The translations under genes and the position numbers were made by a program. This document shows, in pieces, positions 1 through 7,931 of a stretch of DNA of 23,637 nt (positions within the stretch are counted from its first letter, which is position 1; each line of letters begins with the position of its first letter). The stretch spans positions 1 through 23,637 of the forward strand of contig CAICTM010001735.1 of the NCBI GenBank assembly GCA_903772945.1, in the 5' to 3' direction. The notes under the pieces are model-generated. The model was not told where the DNA came from, ran no database searches, and saw only the letters and a list, made by a program, of their open reading frames with translations. The DNA comes from Seminavis robusta. Lineage: Eukaryota; Bacillariophyta; Bacillariophyceae; Naviculales; Naviculaceae.

Positions 1-141
1 CATGCCAAGGCACTTGCCACATCTTGGGACCTGATCACCCAGACACACTTATTGGCGAGCACTCTTTGGTCTGGCAATCTAACTGGTCCTCACGGCCCCT
101 TTGGTGATAATGGTTTCAATACCGACAAAAATCCTGTGTAA
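1..141 (+). CDS. 3' part of an unrecognised coding exon (partial)
   Basis: Frame 1 is open from the first base to a TAA at 139-141 and reads HAKALATSWDLITQTHLL and onward, a composition that looks coding. I do not recognise the family. A canonical donor-like GTAAGC begins at 138. Splicing to the AG at 169-170 would remove only 33 bp and extend the reading frame (NPVFPINVLTPLPRASVYLV) to a TGA at 247-249. Such an intron would be shorter than all others in this window (76-118 bp), so either end is possible. No splice in this segment joins it cleanly, in frame, to the Gln-rich gene downstream. The gene begins outside the window. Confidence 0.3.
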   Translation, partial: HAKALATSWDLITQTHLLASTLWSGNLTGPHGPFGDNGFNTDKNPV

Positions 142-383
142 GCCCCTGTAACCCAGGTTTTGCGCTGCAGGTTCCCTATCAATGTGCTCACCCCCCTACC
201 CAGGGCATCTGTCTACTTGGTGCTGGCTCCGCGTTGGGCCAGTGGATGAGGTCATGTTGATTGGGCAAATAAGTAGATGACGACTCAGCTAGGTGGAGGC
301 TTCCCCACCCTTTGCCCGCGTCATAAAAGCCACTCCGTGGCCATAGTTTGCTAAACTAATGAGTATTTTACACTCTCAAAGGT

Positions 384-1061
384 ATGTATGCCGTAATAAC
401 TTCCGCTCGTCGACAGATCGCGGCCGATGCCTTGGATTGCGAGATTTACCAGCCAAAGGAAGATGGCAAAGACGATCGGAAGAAACCCGCCGTGGTAGGT
501 GGCACCGGAAGAACTCCACTTGCCATTGTCGACTTGAATCAGACCAGCACGCTATCGAACAGCGACTTTCTGGAACTTCAACGTCTTCGTTCCGAAAAAG
601 AGAATCGTCGTTTGGAAGAACAGAATCGCCTCTTGCAACAGCAACAGCAGCAACAACAGCAAATGATGATGCAGATGCAGATGCAAGCCCAAATGCAGAT
701 GCAGATGCAAATGCAACAACAGATGAATCCCATGGCAATGATGACCGGCTTCGCTGCTATGATGGGAATGGGAATGAACGGCAGCATGATGAGTAATGGA
801 ATGAATCAAAACAATATCCGACGCACAATGACACCACCCATGAATCAAATCAGCATTGCACAAAACAACAATCCACGATTCCTGTCCCCACTTTCATCGA
901 ATGGTACCGTATCATCCAACACTTCCACGCTTGCCGTCATTCAAAACCTACCTGGAAACAACAATCAAAACCCACAAAACGACGGGACGAATGGCCATAG
1001 TGGAGGTTGGAATGGCAACAATGGCGGATGGAATGGCAACAATGGTGGTTGGTTCAATTGA
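384..1061 (+). CDS. Gln/Met-rich low-complexity protein with short coiled coil
   Basis: This 225-aa reading frame starts at the ATG at 384; in-frame stops (TAA, TGA) lie at 357-362, so the start is right unless an upstream exon exists. Residues about 60-84 form a charged heptad-like helix (LQRLRSEKENRRLEEQNRLL). It runs into nine glutamines (85-93) and then a Met/Gln tract coded by ATG, CAG and CAA triplets. The middle is Met, Gly and Asn rich, and the C-terminus has tandem GGWNGNN units. The composition resembles disordered regions of transcriptional or RNA-binding co-factors, but there is no diagnostic domain, so no function is assigned. The triplet tract and the 21-bp C-terminal unit are likely to vary in length between alleles. 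Confidence 0.6.
   Translation: MYAVITSARRQIAADALDCEIYQPKEDGKDDRKKPAVVGGTGRTPLAIVDLNQTSTLSNSDFLELQRLRSEKENRRLEEQNRLLQQQQQQQQQMMMQMQMQAQMQMQMQMQQQMNPMAMMTGFAAMMGMGMNGSMMSNGMNQNNIRRTMTPPMNQISIAQNNNPRFLSPLSSNGTVSSNTSTLAVIQNLPGNNNQNPQNDGTNGHSGGWNGNNGGWNGNNGGWFN
636..720 (+). repeat. CAG/CAA and ATG triplet microsatellite in coding sequence
   Basis: An imperfect CAA/CAG run is followed by alternating ATG and CAR codons, giving poly-Gln then a Met-Gln tract in the protein at 384-1061. The opposite strand reads as His-Leu repeats and is only a shadow. Confidence 0.85.
1002..1052 (+). repeat. 21-bp tandem coding repeat (GGWNGNN units)
   Basis: Two 21-bp units at 1002-1022 and 1023-1043 and a partial third at 1044-1052 each begin GGNGGNTGG. 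The first two differ at only two positions, and they encode GGWNGNN, GGWNGNN, GGW. Confidence 0.8.
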
Positions 1062-1833
1062 AAACGGCATAGTTTCGACTTTGGTTTGTTCTTTCCAGGT
1101 GTCGATTTTATGAACTGAAATGATTGCTGAACTGAAATGAAATCCGGTCGATTTCTTTCTTGCATCCGATTCGCATTGGTCCCCTGGGAGTTGATCCTCT
1201 CTTTACCTTCCGTTGGCTAAGAACCCCGATAGCTAGCAACAATTTTTATGGTTTAAATTCTCTTGCAAACAAATACCATAGTAATTGTTTCAGAAATTGA
1301 ACAATCTTCATTGTAGCTTAAAGATACGGTTTAGTCTATATTTTTCTGGGATTAAATCCAACGCCGATTGTATCTGATGCACATCGACTTGAACAGATGC
1401 ACATCACTCCAAAAATCGTACTCGGAATCGATTCAATCGTACTAAGTTTGCCAACTTTGCAGCCTTCAATTTGCCATTGTTGCTATCCCAGAGACTCAAA
1501 AAGAAATAGAGATACTCTACGGACCGGTACCAGGAATAGCAACAAGCCGCTTTTGTAGGTGACGACGTTGAATTGATGTTGGCTCCTACTTACGCTGAGT
1601 ATCGACTGAAATTTGTGTTGAACATGGTCGCCGAATTTCTGTAATTAGAGAGGGACGTTAGAGGTGCGCGGGGGAACTTGTTTGATTAGGACAAAAAATT
1701 ATTTAAGGGTCAATTTAATTAACGCCACACCCCAGGTTATTTTACTTATGAGAGCCCCGGTGTGTTGTCTGTTGTTACTTCCTCAGTCACCAGTGGATCT
1801 TTTGGACGAATTGACGACTTCTTCCTCGCTTAT
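1062..1833. other. Intergenic stretch, no gene recognised
   Basis: 772 bases between the Gln-rich gene and the TTTAGTC element. Reading frames here are short and of non-coding composition. It is AT-rich in places, with no RNA gene or clear regulatory signal that I can identify. Confidence 0.6.
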
Positions 1834-1871
1834 AGGCCGCTCTCTACCCAAGCGACTAAAGTAGCGACTAA
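1834..1871 (+). repeat. Left terminal inverted repeat
   Basis: This 38-bp arm pairs with 2461-2498 with a single mismatch (C versus G in the tagSgactaa part). Confidence 0.88.
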
Positions 1872-1952
1872 GCCATATTTCGTAGTTTAGTCGATAGTTT
1901 AGTCTCTGAGGGTGGTGTCTACCCAAGCGACTAAACGTCCCACGGACTATTG

Positions 1953-2025
1953 GCTTTAGTCATTATGTTCGCTCATCGACTAACGGGAGGCTGGTTAGTC
2001 GGTGAGCGAACATAACGACTAAAGC
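1953..2025. repeat. Long hairpin inside the transposon
   Basis: A 32-bp arm at 1953-1984 (gctttagtcattatgttcgc...) pairs with 1994-2025 around a 9-base loop (gggaggctg), with two mismatches. This is a subterminal inverted repeat on the left side of the element only. Confidence 0.85.
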
Positions 2026-2137
2026 TTCTTTAAGAACTCTTTAAGAATGAATGAATGAATCTTCAACCAGCCTCATTGCACAGCCTCAACAAGAGAGGCA
2101 GCTACTTGCCCAACAAGGAAGCAGCAACTCAACCGTT

Positions 2138-2281
2138 TTAGTCACTGATTTTATCCAAAAGCTTCTGTTTAAGGTCTACAGTGGCGATACTGTCCTCATC
2201 ATCATCATCAGAGTCTTCCTCTTGTTCTTCCTCTCCTTCTTTCAGCGATACGGAGCGAAATGGCTGCAGCGAAATCCAAAA
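2138..2281 (-). pseudogene. Acidic coding remnant inside the transposon
   Basis: Minus-strand codons ending at the TAA at 2138-2140 read SVSLKEGEEEQEEDSDDDD, then EDSIATVDLKQKLLDKISD and stop. This looks like the acidic C-terminus of a real protein rather than random sequence. No start codon or catalytic domain is present upstream within the element. It may be the tail of the transposase of the parent element or a captured host fragment; the sequence cannot decide. Confidence 0.35.
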
Positions 2282-2460
2282 GGAAAACGTTGGTTAGTCG
2301 AACGTTTAGTCGATCGTGGTAGATAACGTTTTTCTTAAATTTTTGACTAAAATATCGACTAAACTGGATAGTTCGAGATTTAGTCCGTGGAGGGTAGACA
2401 CCTCCTTGACTAAAGGTTACGGACTAAATCTGCGACTAAACAAGGTGCTAAAGTACTCCT

Positions 2461-2498
2461 TTAGTCCCTACTTTAGTCGCTTGGGTAGAGAGCGGCCT
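2461..2498 (-). repeat. Right terminal inverted repeat
   Basis: Reverse complement of 1834-1871 with one mismatch; it closes the TTTAGTC-rich element. Confidence 0.88.
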
Positions 2499-2605
2499 TT
2501 TCTAAGTAGGATAGTATTATTGACGTTGAAAATCCCTTTCTTCGCACGGCTATTGGATTGCTCTACATGTACCATGTACCTCTCTCGCCAGGGATTTGTC
2601 GATGA

Positions 2606-3649
2606 ATGCCATTCCCTACGCCTCTGTCTTGGGCGGATACTACCGCCGTCGGCTTTGGTCCTCCTGATCCTTCGACGGATGCCGAAGTGACGGCGACGTA
2701 TGCTCATTGTTTGGTACATCGATGGGAGGGAAGTCATGTTGGCGAGCTGAACATGGTGGGGTACAGCAATGCCAATTTTTGGGGCAAGGCTACTGTTCGT
2801 CGAGCGGAAAAAGCTCCTGCATCACTGGTGCCATATGAAGCTATTCGTAAGGAAATGGAATCTCTGTTGGGAATTTCGGACGCTCCTAGTAGTGAGACTG
2901 TTCAGACCATAAAAGAACCATTATCCTCGGAGGCCATCGAAGCAGGAAGGACGTGGTTCGAGGAATGGATCAAATCAGACCTACCAGACGGTGGCTGGGA
3001 ACCAAGAGCATTGAATGAACTCTGCAAAACACTAGAAGGTTTGCGAAACCCTGACGACCCAAAGGCTGAATTTGGGTCTCGAGCGGCGCAATTGGAATGT
3101 GATGTTTTGATTCAGTACTGTTTGGAAAAGGCAGGCTATGTCGTACCAGAGCCCCAATCCAGAACAAAAACCAACGCTCCACAGGCTAAAGACACGACAA
3201 TATGCGATGAAGACCGGGACACAGCTCTACGGGCAGCGGGCAGAGTGTCTTCGGCACACTCTAACTCATTTCAGCAAAATGGAATCATTATCATTCGGAA
3301 TGCACTGATAGATGGACCTGAAACTGTGTCCTCGGCGGCCGTCGCCTGTCGTTTGATGGGTGCACCTGCTTGTAGGAATTTCGAGCAAGATGATGGCTCA
3401 CCTTCCGCATATGTCTACTACACCGATCAACCAGAAACAGTGGGTGAATTCGACCTGTCTCCAGGCGATCTCTTGGTATCCTCCTTCGAGAGAATCAGCA
3501 GCCATCAGGCCTCTCTTGTCACTTGGCAGGGAGCATATGTGGCTTGCTCCGCTGAGGACAACAATGCAGTATATCGTGATATTCTTTTTGGGACCAGGGG
3601 TGAAACTCCCACCACAGTAATCCAATGGAGCAAAGGAACCATCTTTTGA
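2606..3649 (+). CDS. Unrecognised 347-aa protein
   Basis: This single-exon frame begins at the ATG at 2606, which directly follows an in-frame TGA (2603-2605), and ends at TGA 3647-3649. It encodes a soluble-looking protein with no signal peptide and no membrane segment. The N-terminal part (residues 1-75) holds a His/Trp/Asn-rich stretch (YAHCLVHRWEGSHVGELNM and NANFWGKATVRR). The middle (about 105-180) is predicted helical with Trp pairs (TWFEEWIKSDLPDGGWEP), and the C-terminal 120 residues look like alternating strands (NGIIIIRNALI; FDLSPGDLLVSSFERIS). I do not recognise the family and assign no function. The transposon end lies only 107 bp upstream, so the promoter was probably altered or partly supplied by the insertion. 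Confidence 0.6.
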   Translation: MPFPTPLSWADTTAVGFGPPDPSTDAEVTATYAHCLVHRWEGSHVGELNMVGYSNANFWGKATVRRAEKAPASLVPYEAIRKEMESLLGISDAPSSETVQTIKEPLSSEAIEAGRTWFEEWIKSDLPDGGWEPRALNELCKTLEGLRNPDDPKAEFGSRAAQLECDVLIQYCLEKAGYVVPEPQSRTKTNAPQAKDTTICDEDRDTALRAAGRVSSAHSNSFQQNGIIIIRNALIDGPETVSSAAVACRLMGAPACRNFEQDDGSPSAYVYYTDQPETVGEFDLSPGDLLVSSFERISSHQASLVTWQGAYVACSAEDNNAVYRDILFGTRGETPTTVIQWSKGTIF

Positions 3650-4129
3650 GACAGCTTCGTGTTGAAGGTTCTTCTGAGTTACTTATAAGGATCCTCGCTA
3701 GTCTCGCTCTCAAGCATTGACTGATGTCTCGACCAGAGACTACAATGCAACATGTCAGGGATTACGACATGGTGCGTCCAGAATACCTATCCAGGTACCA
3801 CAGCGGCACCCGATACTCGTTTGCTCGGTGCAGTTGCTTTGCGGACGATCATTTCTTTAGAAACACTACAGTGTGTACGCAACGATATCTTTTACTATTC
3901 ATCATTTACTATGCACTTCGTAAAGAAGAGTATTCGGGAACCCAGTTTTGAAGTTTCTATCTGCTTCATCTACCGCACGACCTCTTTGAACTTGATAAAC
4001 GGTGACAACCGCAGGTTCCTTGACACCTTACATAAAAAACACGTACAAAATACTTCACATGGTTTCTTCGATTCATTCGGCCTTCGAACAATTCACTGGA
4101 TATACGAACATTCTATTCAGCAACGTTGC
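3650..4129. other. Intergenic stretch between convergent genes
   Basis: 480 bases between the ends of the 347-aa gene (+) and PT1 (-). Overlapping plus-strand frames of 75 and 136 codons exist but have no coding-like composition or domain, and the longer one runs into PT1 antisense. It probably holds the two 3' UTRs. Confidence 0.5.
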
Positions 4130-6242
4130 TCAAACTGCCGTCTCGTCCGGAAAATCGTATGACGCAGGAGCTGGTGCTGGTACTGGAGCTGGCTCTGGTG
4201 GCTCGTCTCTAAAGTTGTCTCCTCCGGCTAGGGAGTCGACCTCGGGATCATCTCCTCGTGCGGAACCTTCACTGCCCTGATTGTTCTGGTAGGCGAGGAG
4301 TCCCACCGCTGCTACAAAACCAGCGACACCAAGTCCAATCAAGATCCAAGCCCACGTAGGAGTGCCACTGTCCTCTTCTTCGACTGATCTTGTAGCGTCA
4401 TCTGGGGTGGTGCTCAGGACTGTCCCTGGGGCGATATACCGCACGAACAGCAAATCGTCGCTGACTGTACCGTTGTCGAAAGTCCCACTCGTCATGGCAG
4501 CGTTCAAAGTAGATTGCACAACATCGCCGACCCAGGTCAAGTTTCCAAAGCCATACAGGGTAACAATACCTTCGACTACCCAGCATGTCAGTGGTTGACC
4601 ATCAGGCCCCAACCCTGTGACTGGGGAGGGGCAAGCATCTGTGGAGAAAGCACAAAAAAGATTAGATCCAGTTGCACACCGCGAAAAGAAGTGGAACCGC
4701 CCCCAACGACCTACTTTGGAGCCTTCCACGGATGACTTGATCTGCCGGAGCAGCAGTGAGACCGACCACCTCGTTTTCGCCTATCATTGGCAGCATTGTT
4801 TCTGGTGGAAGGGTGCCATTGGGGAGCAAAGTATCGTTGAAAGGAAACGAAGCGTTCTGGAGACTGCGTTCTAACAATGTCCGAGGATGCCCACCCTTGT
4901 CCTTTTTGCTATCAAGGGACTTTGCCTTCTTGGCATCAAGGGGGGCGAGATTGCTGGTGAACCAAGTCAGTGCCCATTTTTGTGCAATTGATTTATCAGT
5001 TTTGGTTTCGTCAGCAACGCCCTGGACCATCATGACAGGCTTGCCATGGCGTCTAATGATTGTAGTCGAAAGCGGGCGTTCCACACATTCCCCATCTTCA
5101 AAGAACAACGGTGGCACCAAAACGTCACTGATGTCCCTCTCCACTAAAGGCAGAATGGAATCGTTCAAATCATCAGCAGTAATAGTTGATGTCGTTTCCA
5201 CTTGGAAGCGGTAAACAACCTCTTCTGATTGCGGAGCAATGGAAGATCCAAAGTCTCCATTGTCATCAGCCACGCAGACATCTTGCAGCTCTGATGTTTC
5301 CACAGATGTGGGTGGTGCAGTGGAGGAAGCGGTAGTGGGGGAAGAGGTGGGCACGCCAGTAGGGGTGCGCGTGGATGCCGACATTGTCGGCAATTGGGTG
5401 GGGACACTGGTAGTTGGTGCAGCACTTGGAGCTAGACTTGGAGTGCCCGTAGGCATCGAAGACTCAGTAGGTACATTCGTCGGGCGCAATGTCACGGTTG
5501 GAGCGCTAGTGGGTCTCTTGGAAAGACTGTGTGGCTTCCTGGTTTCGGGCTGGTTTGTCCTACGAGTTGGTGCAGCCGTGGGCCAAGAGGGAGTGGGTCT
5601 TGGTGTAGGTCTTGGAGCAAAGAATGACGGTGGATGAACCGTAGGCGTCTTTGGAGGAGTAGGTCCAAAGAAGGAGGGAGGATAAACAGGGCTCAATGTT
5701 GCAGGCGCCTTTGTGGCTTCACCTGGAGACGGCTTTTCCTCCTCCGGCTTGGCTATGTCTGGATCAACAGTCGGCTCACCAAAAGACGGCATGCCATCGG
5801 TGGGGGTCATCAAAGACGGGGCAAAATCGGCAGACGGTGCCATGATAACGGCAGGAGCACCTGCCGGGGGCCGGCCAGTTCCAGGAGCAATGGATGGCTG
5901 GTCTCGCGAGAACATGTTGCCATCTTCACCCATGAATGGTGGCACATCGGCAGAAGGTGATCTGTCAAAGAAGGGCTCAAAGTACTCATCCATCGATGTT
6001 ACCTCTTTGAGAAAGCCGGGGTCCGCTGACGACTCTTGCGGGCCCGCGGCATATTTTTCTTCGTCTTCATCTTGACCTCGTTTTCCACCTTTCTTCATAC
6101 CATTCATGGGCTTGTCAAGCTTGCGCTTGAGTCGACGCTGAGTCCTGTCCACGTTCTGTCTAGGTCCCCTCTTCAGGAGCCATTTCCCACCGGTCGCTCG
6201 GGTGGCAGCTTGGGCTCCCTTTACTAGAGTTTTCTTAGTCAT
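4130..6242 (-). CDS. PT1: Pro-Thr stalk single-pass membrane protein
   Basis: Two exons, 6242-4715 and 4638-4130, joined over a 76-bp GTAGGT...ACAG phase-1 intron, give 678 aa. The longer open frame begins with TTG, so the ATG at 6242 (MTKKTLVKG) is the start used. Residues 1-60 are very basic. About 90-320 is a Pro/Ser/Thr stalk with xPTxxPT repeats. C323 opens the conserved ectodomain: YRFQVETT, DLNDSILPLVERDISDVLV and a Cys after LFFEDGE. After a variable linker come VVGLTAAPADQV, then after the intron ACPSP, a Cys at 528, WVGDVVQSTLNAAMTSG and FVRYIAPGT. The transmembrane helix is about 605-626 (WAWILIGLGVAGFVAAVGLL), followed by a 52-aa acidic, PAPAP-rich tail. It is a paralogue of PT2 and PT3, with a shorter, unrelated tail. 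A surface adhesin or receptor is inferred. No signal peptide is visible at this start. Confidence 0.85.
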
Positions 6243-7172
6243 GATTGAATGACGACAACGCGACAATACTGGTGCTGCCTATTTCTCTCAACGCCTTCGT
6301 CACCTATTGGACCTGATCGATGATTGCAACTCTTCGTTTGTGCAAACGATGGCAACCAAGACTATGATATTCCCTACAAAACAAACCCTTTTACTGATTT
6401 TCATCATACTCGGAGAAGTTGGCAAGAGGCTTGCCATTGTTGTGGCTTGCTACACGAAGATGGTCGATGATTTTGTGGATGCAACCCAAAATTGCAGGGC
6501 ATTTTTCGCGCATGTGTGTCGCACAACAAAATATGCTTACTTACTGGTTCCGCTTCGTAATTGATCCTCAAATTAAGGAAATTTAATTAAAGGACGCGCA
6601 CCTTTGGCGCAACAATTTGTCTAAGTAACCCTAAGCAGCCGGGGGATGTTTGACTCAAAAGCACACTCATCTTTTCTACTTCGTGTAGAGTGTGGCCTTC
6701 GGTTCTCTGGATTTAGGCCTCCCGTTTGTCTTCCGCAAAAGGTTTGGAGACAGGTGGATATCTACCATACTGTAGTGGTAGCTAGTACTGGAAACCATAG
6801 TAGCACAGTAGCAGTATCATTGGCTAGCTAGAGTCGTGTTCTTCTTTTCTTGGCCAGTATGATACTCCATTGAATCTTCTCATGATGCATCTTCATCATC
6901 CATGAGAGTTACTGTTAGCTACTGTCTGGTGGAGCGATTTGGCCCATCCAACATCTTTTAATTAAAAAACATAATCAGCAATCAGCACACGCCAATAATA
7001 TCAAACTGGCTACCGACGAAAAGAAGCAACACCAAAAGAAAGTTCTCTAGTTAGCTAGAAGGCAGTTTTAAGAAGAGCTCGGTATGTTCGCAAGGTGGTA
7101 CCACCAGCCAGTAGTATGGGATGCCCAATGCCGGAGCAGAGCCTTTCAAGAGTACTTATTAGTACTTGCCTA
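6243..7172. other. Intergenic region upstream of PT1
   Basis: 930 bases between the PT1 start and the Stowaway-like element. It should contain the PT1 promoter. A plus-strand frame from the ATG at 6349 (71 codons, one hydrophobic run TLLLIFIILGEVGKRLAIVV) is too short to call. AT-rich patches with TTTAATTAA occur near 6590 and 6957. No RNA gene is recognised. Confidence 0.5.
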
Positions 7173-7619
7173 CTCCCTCCGTTCCGAGCTAATCTAACAT
7201 CAGCGCCGGCCGTACACAAATTGCTATAGTGAAATCGCCAGCCGTCTTAGCGAATCGACCGTTAACTCATGATAACTGCCAAATATACCTAAATCGACCT
7301 TTTTCAAAGCCTTCTAAGAAGCCTGACTTTGTTCGTTATGTCTTCTCCAAATTGAGAAGGTTCGATTGGTATATTACACTTATATGTTTGTATGATGATG
7401 TCTTTCTGAATTGGTTCAATAAATCCAAGATTACAAAAATCGATTTTTGAGGGGACCTGGTGGCTTAAAGAGTGCACAATTTATATATCAATATATACAT
7501 GGATTTAAAGAGCAGGAAATTAGCTTTCTAAATCCGTTTTGCTTGCTTTAATTGGTTGAGTTGAAGAAAAGGTGCATCGATTTCCCCTGGACCTGCAGAT
7601 TAGCTTGGAACGGAGGGAG
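7173..7619. mobile_element. Stowaway-like (Tc1/mariner) MITE
   Basis: The ends are CTCCCTCCGTTCC at 7173 and its reverse complement GGAACGGAGGGAG ending at 7619. The inverted repeats extend to 23 bp (7173-7195 and 7597-7619) with one mismatch. The element is flanked on both sides by TA (7171-7172 and 7620-7621), the target duplication of Tc1/mariner transposons. The CTCCCTCCGTT terminus is the hallmark of Stowaway MITEs described from grasses. The 447-bp interior is AT-rich, with no transposase motif and only a 73-codon frame of no clear meaning, so it is a non-autonomous copy. It lies about 310 bp upstream of the sulfatase start. Confidence 0.9.
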
Positions 7620-7931
7620 TACGCTGTAGCTAGTGCACCCAGCAAACTACATGTATCTGAGAAGCTTTCTGGTGCATGGAAGTGCGAGCACTCAGCACTA
7701 TTATGCTACGGAGTATTCGTACCGGCACCACCATACACGTGTACCACTGGTATCTACCGTAAACGGTACCTGTACCGTATACGGTATCCAGCGGCCTGAG
7801 TTTGGATTTCATTCACGCGTTAAATCAATCACGCTCCACTCCCCTTGATGTTTCTTTTCTCCTTGTGGATTGGATCGCCAAAGATTTTCTTGTACTAGCT
7901 AGTAGAGCACAGCGTACCTTTGATCAAGGCG
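7620..7931 (+). promoter_or_regulatory. Probable sulfatase promoter region with palindromes
   Basis: 312 bases between the MITE and the sulfatase ATG. It contains two adjacent inverted motifs, taccgtaaacggta (7755-7768) and the perfect palindrome taccgtatacggta (7773-7786), which resemble the TACCGGTA palindromes elsewhere in the window. No TATA box can be assigned with confidence. Confidence 0.35.

Larger units (their letters stand above)
1834..2498. mobile_element. Non-autonomous DNA transposon (MITE-like), TTTAGTC-rich
   Basis: The 665-bp element is bounded by inverted repeats of 38 bp: 1834-1871 (begins aggccgctctctacccaagc) and 2461-2498 (ends gcttgggtagagagcggcct), with one mismatch. 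The motif GACTAAA/TTTAGTC or near variants recurs roughly twenty times in both orientations, concentrated toward the ends. Inner inverted matches also exist (ggtgtctacc near 1913 with ggtagacacc near 2392; cacggacta near 1942 with tagtccgtg near 2382). No intact transposase is encoded. I see no convincing target-site duplication in the flanks (...cgcttat before, tttctaag... after), so the superfamily is left open. It ends 107 bp upstream of the ATG of the next gene. Confidence 0.85.

Noticed and set aside
552..863. Minus-strand frame with His-Leu repeats
   Set aside because: Antisense of the Gln/Met triplet tract in the gene at 384-1061.
3752..4162. Plus-strand 136-codon frame
   Set aside because: Overlaps PT1 antisense, low-quality codon composition and no recognisable domain.
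5239..5637. Plus-strand frame with repeated VGxxVG
   Set aside because: It is the antisense of the PT1 Pro-Thr repeats; similar VG-rich frames lie antisense to PT3 and are shadows of the same kind.
6349..6564. Plus-strand 71-codon frame with a hydrophobic run
   Set aside because: Short, no family, AT-rich intergenic composition; possible but unsupported.
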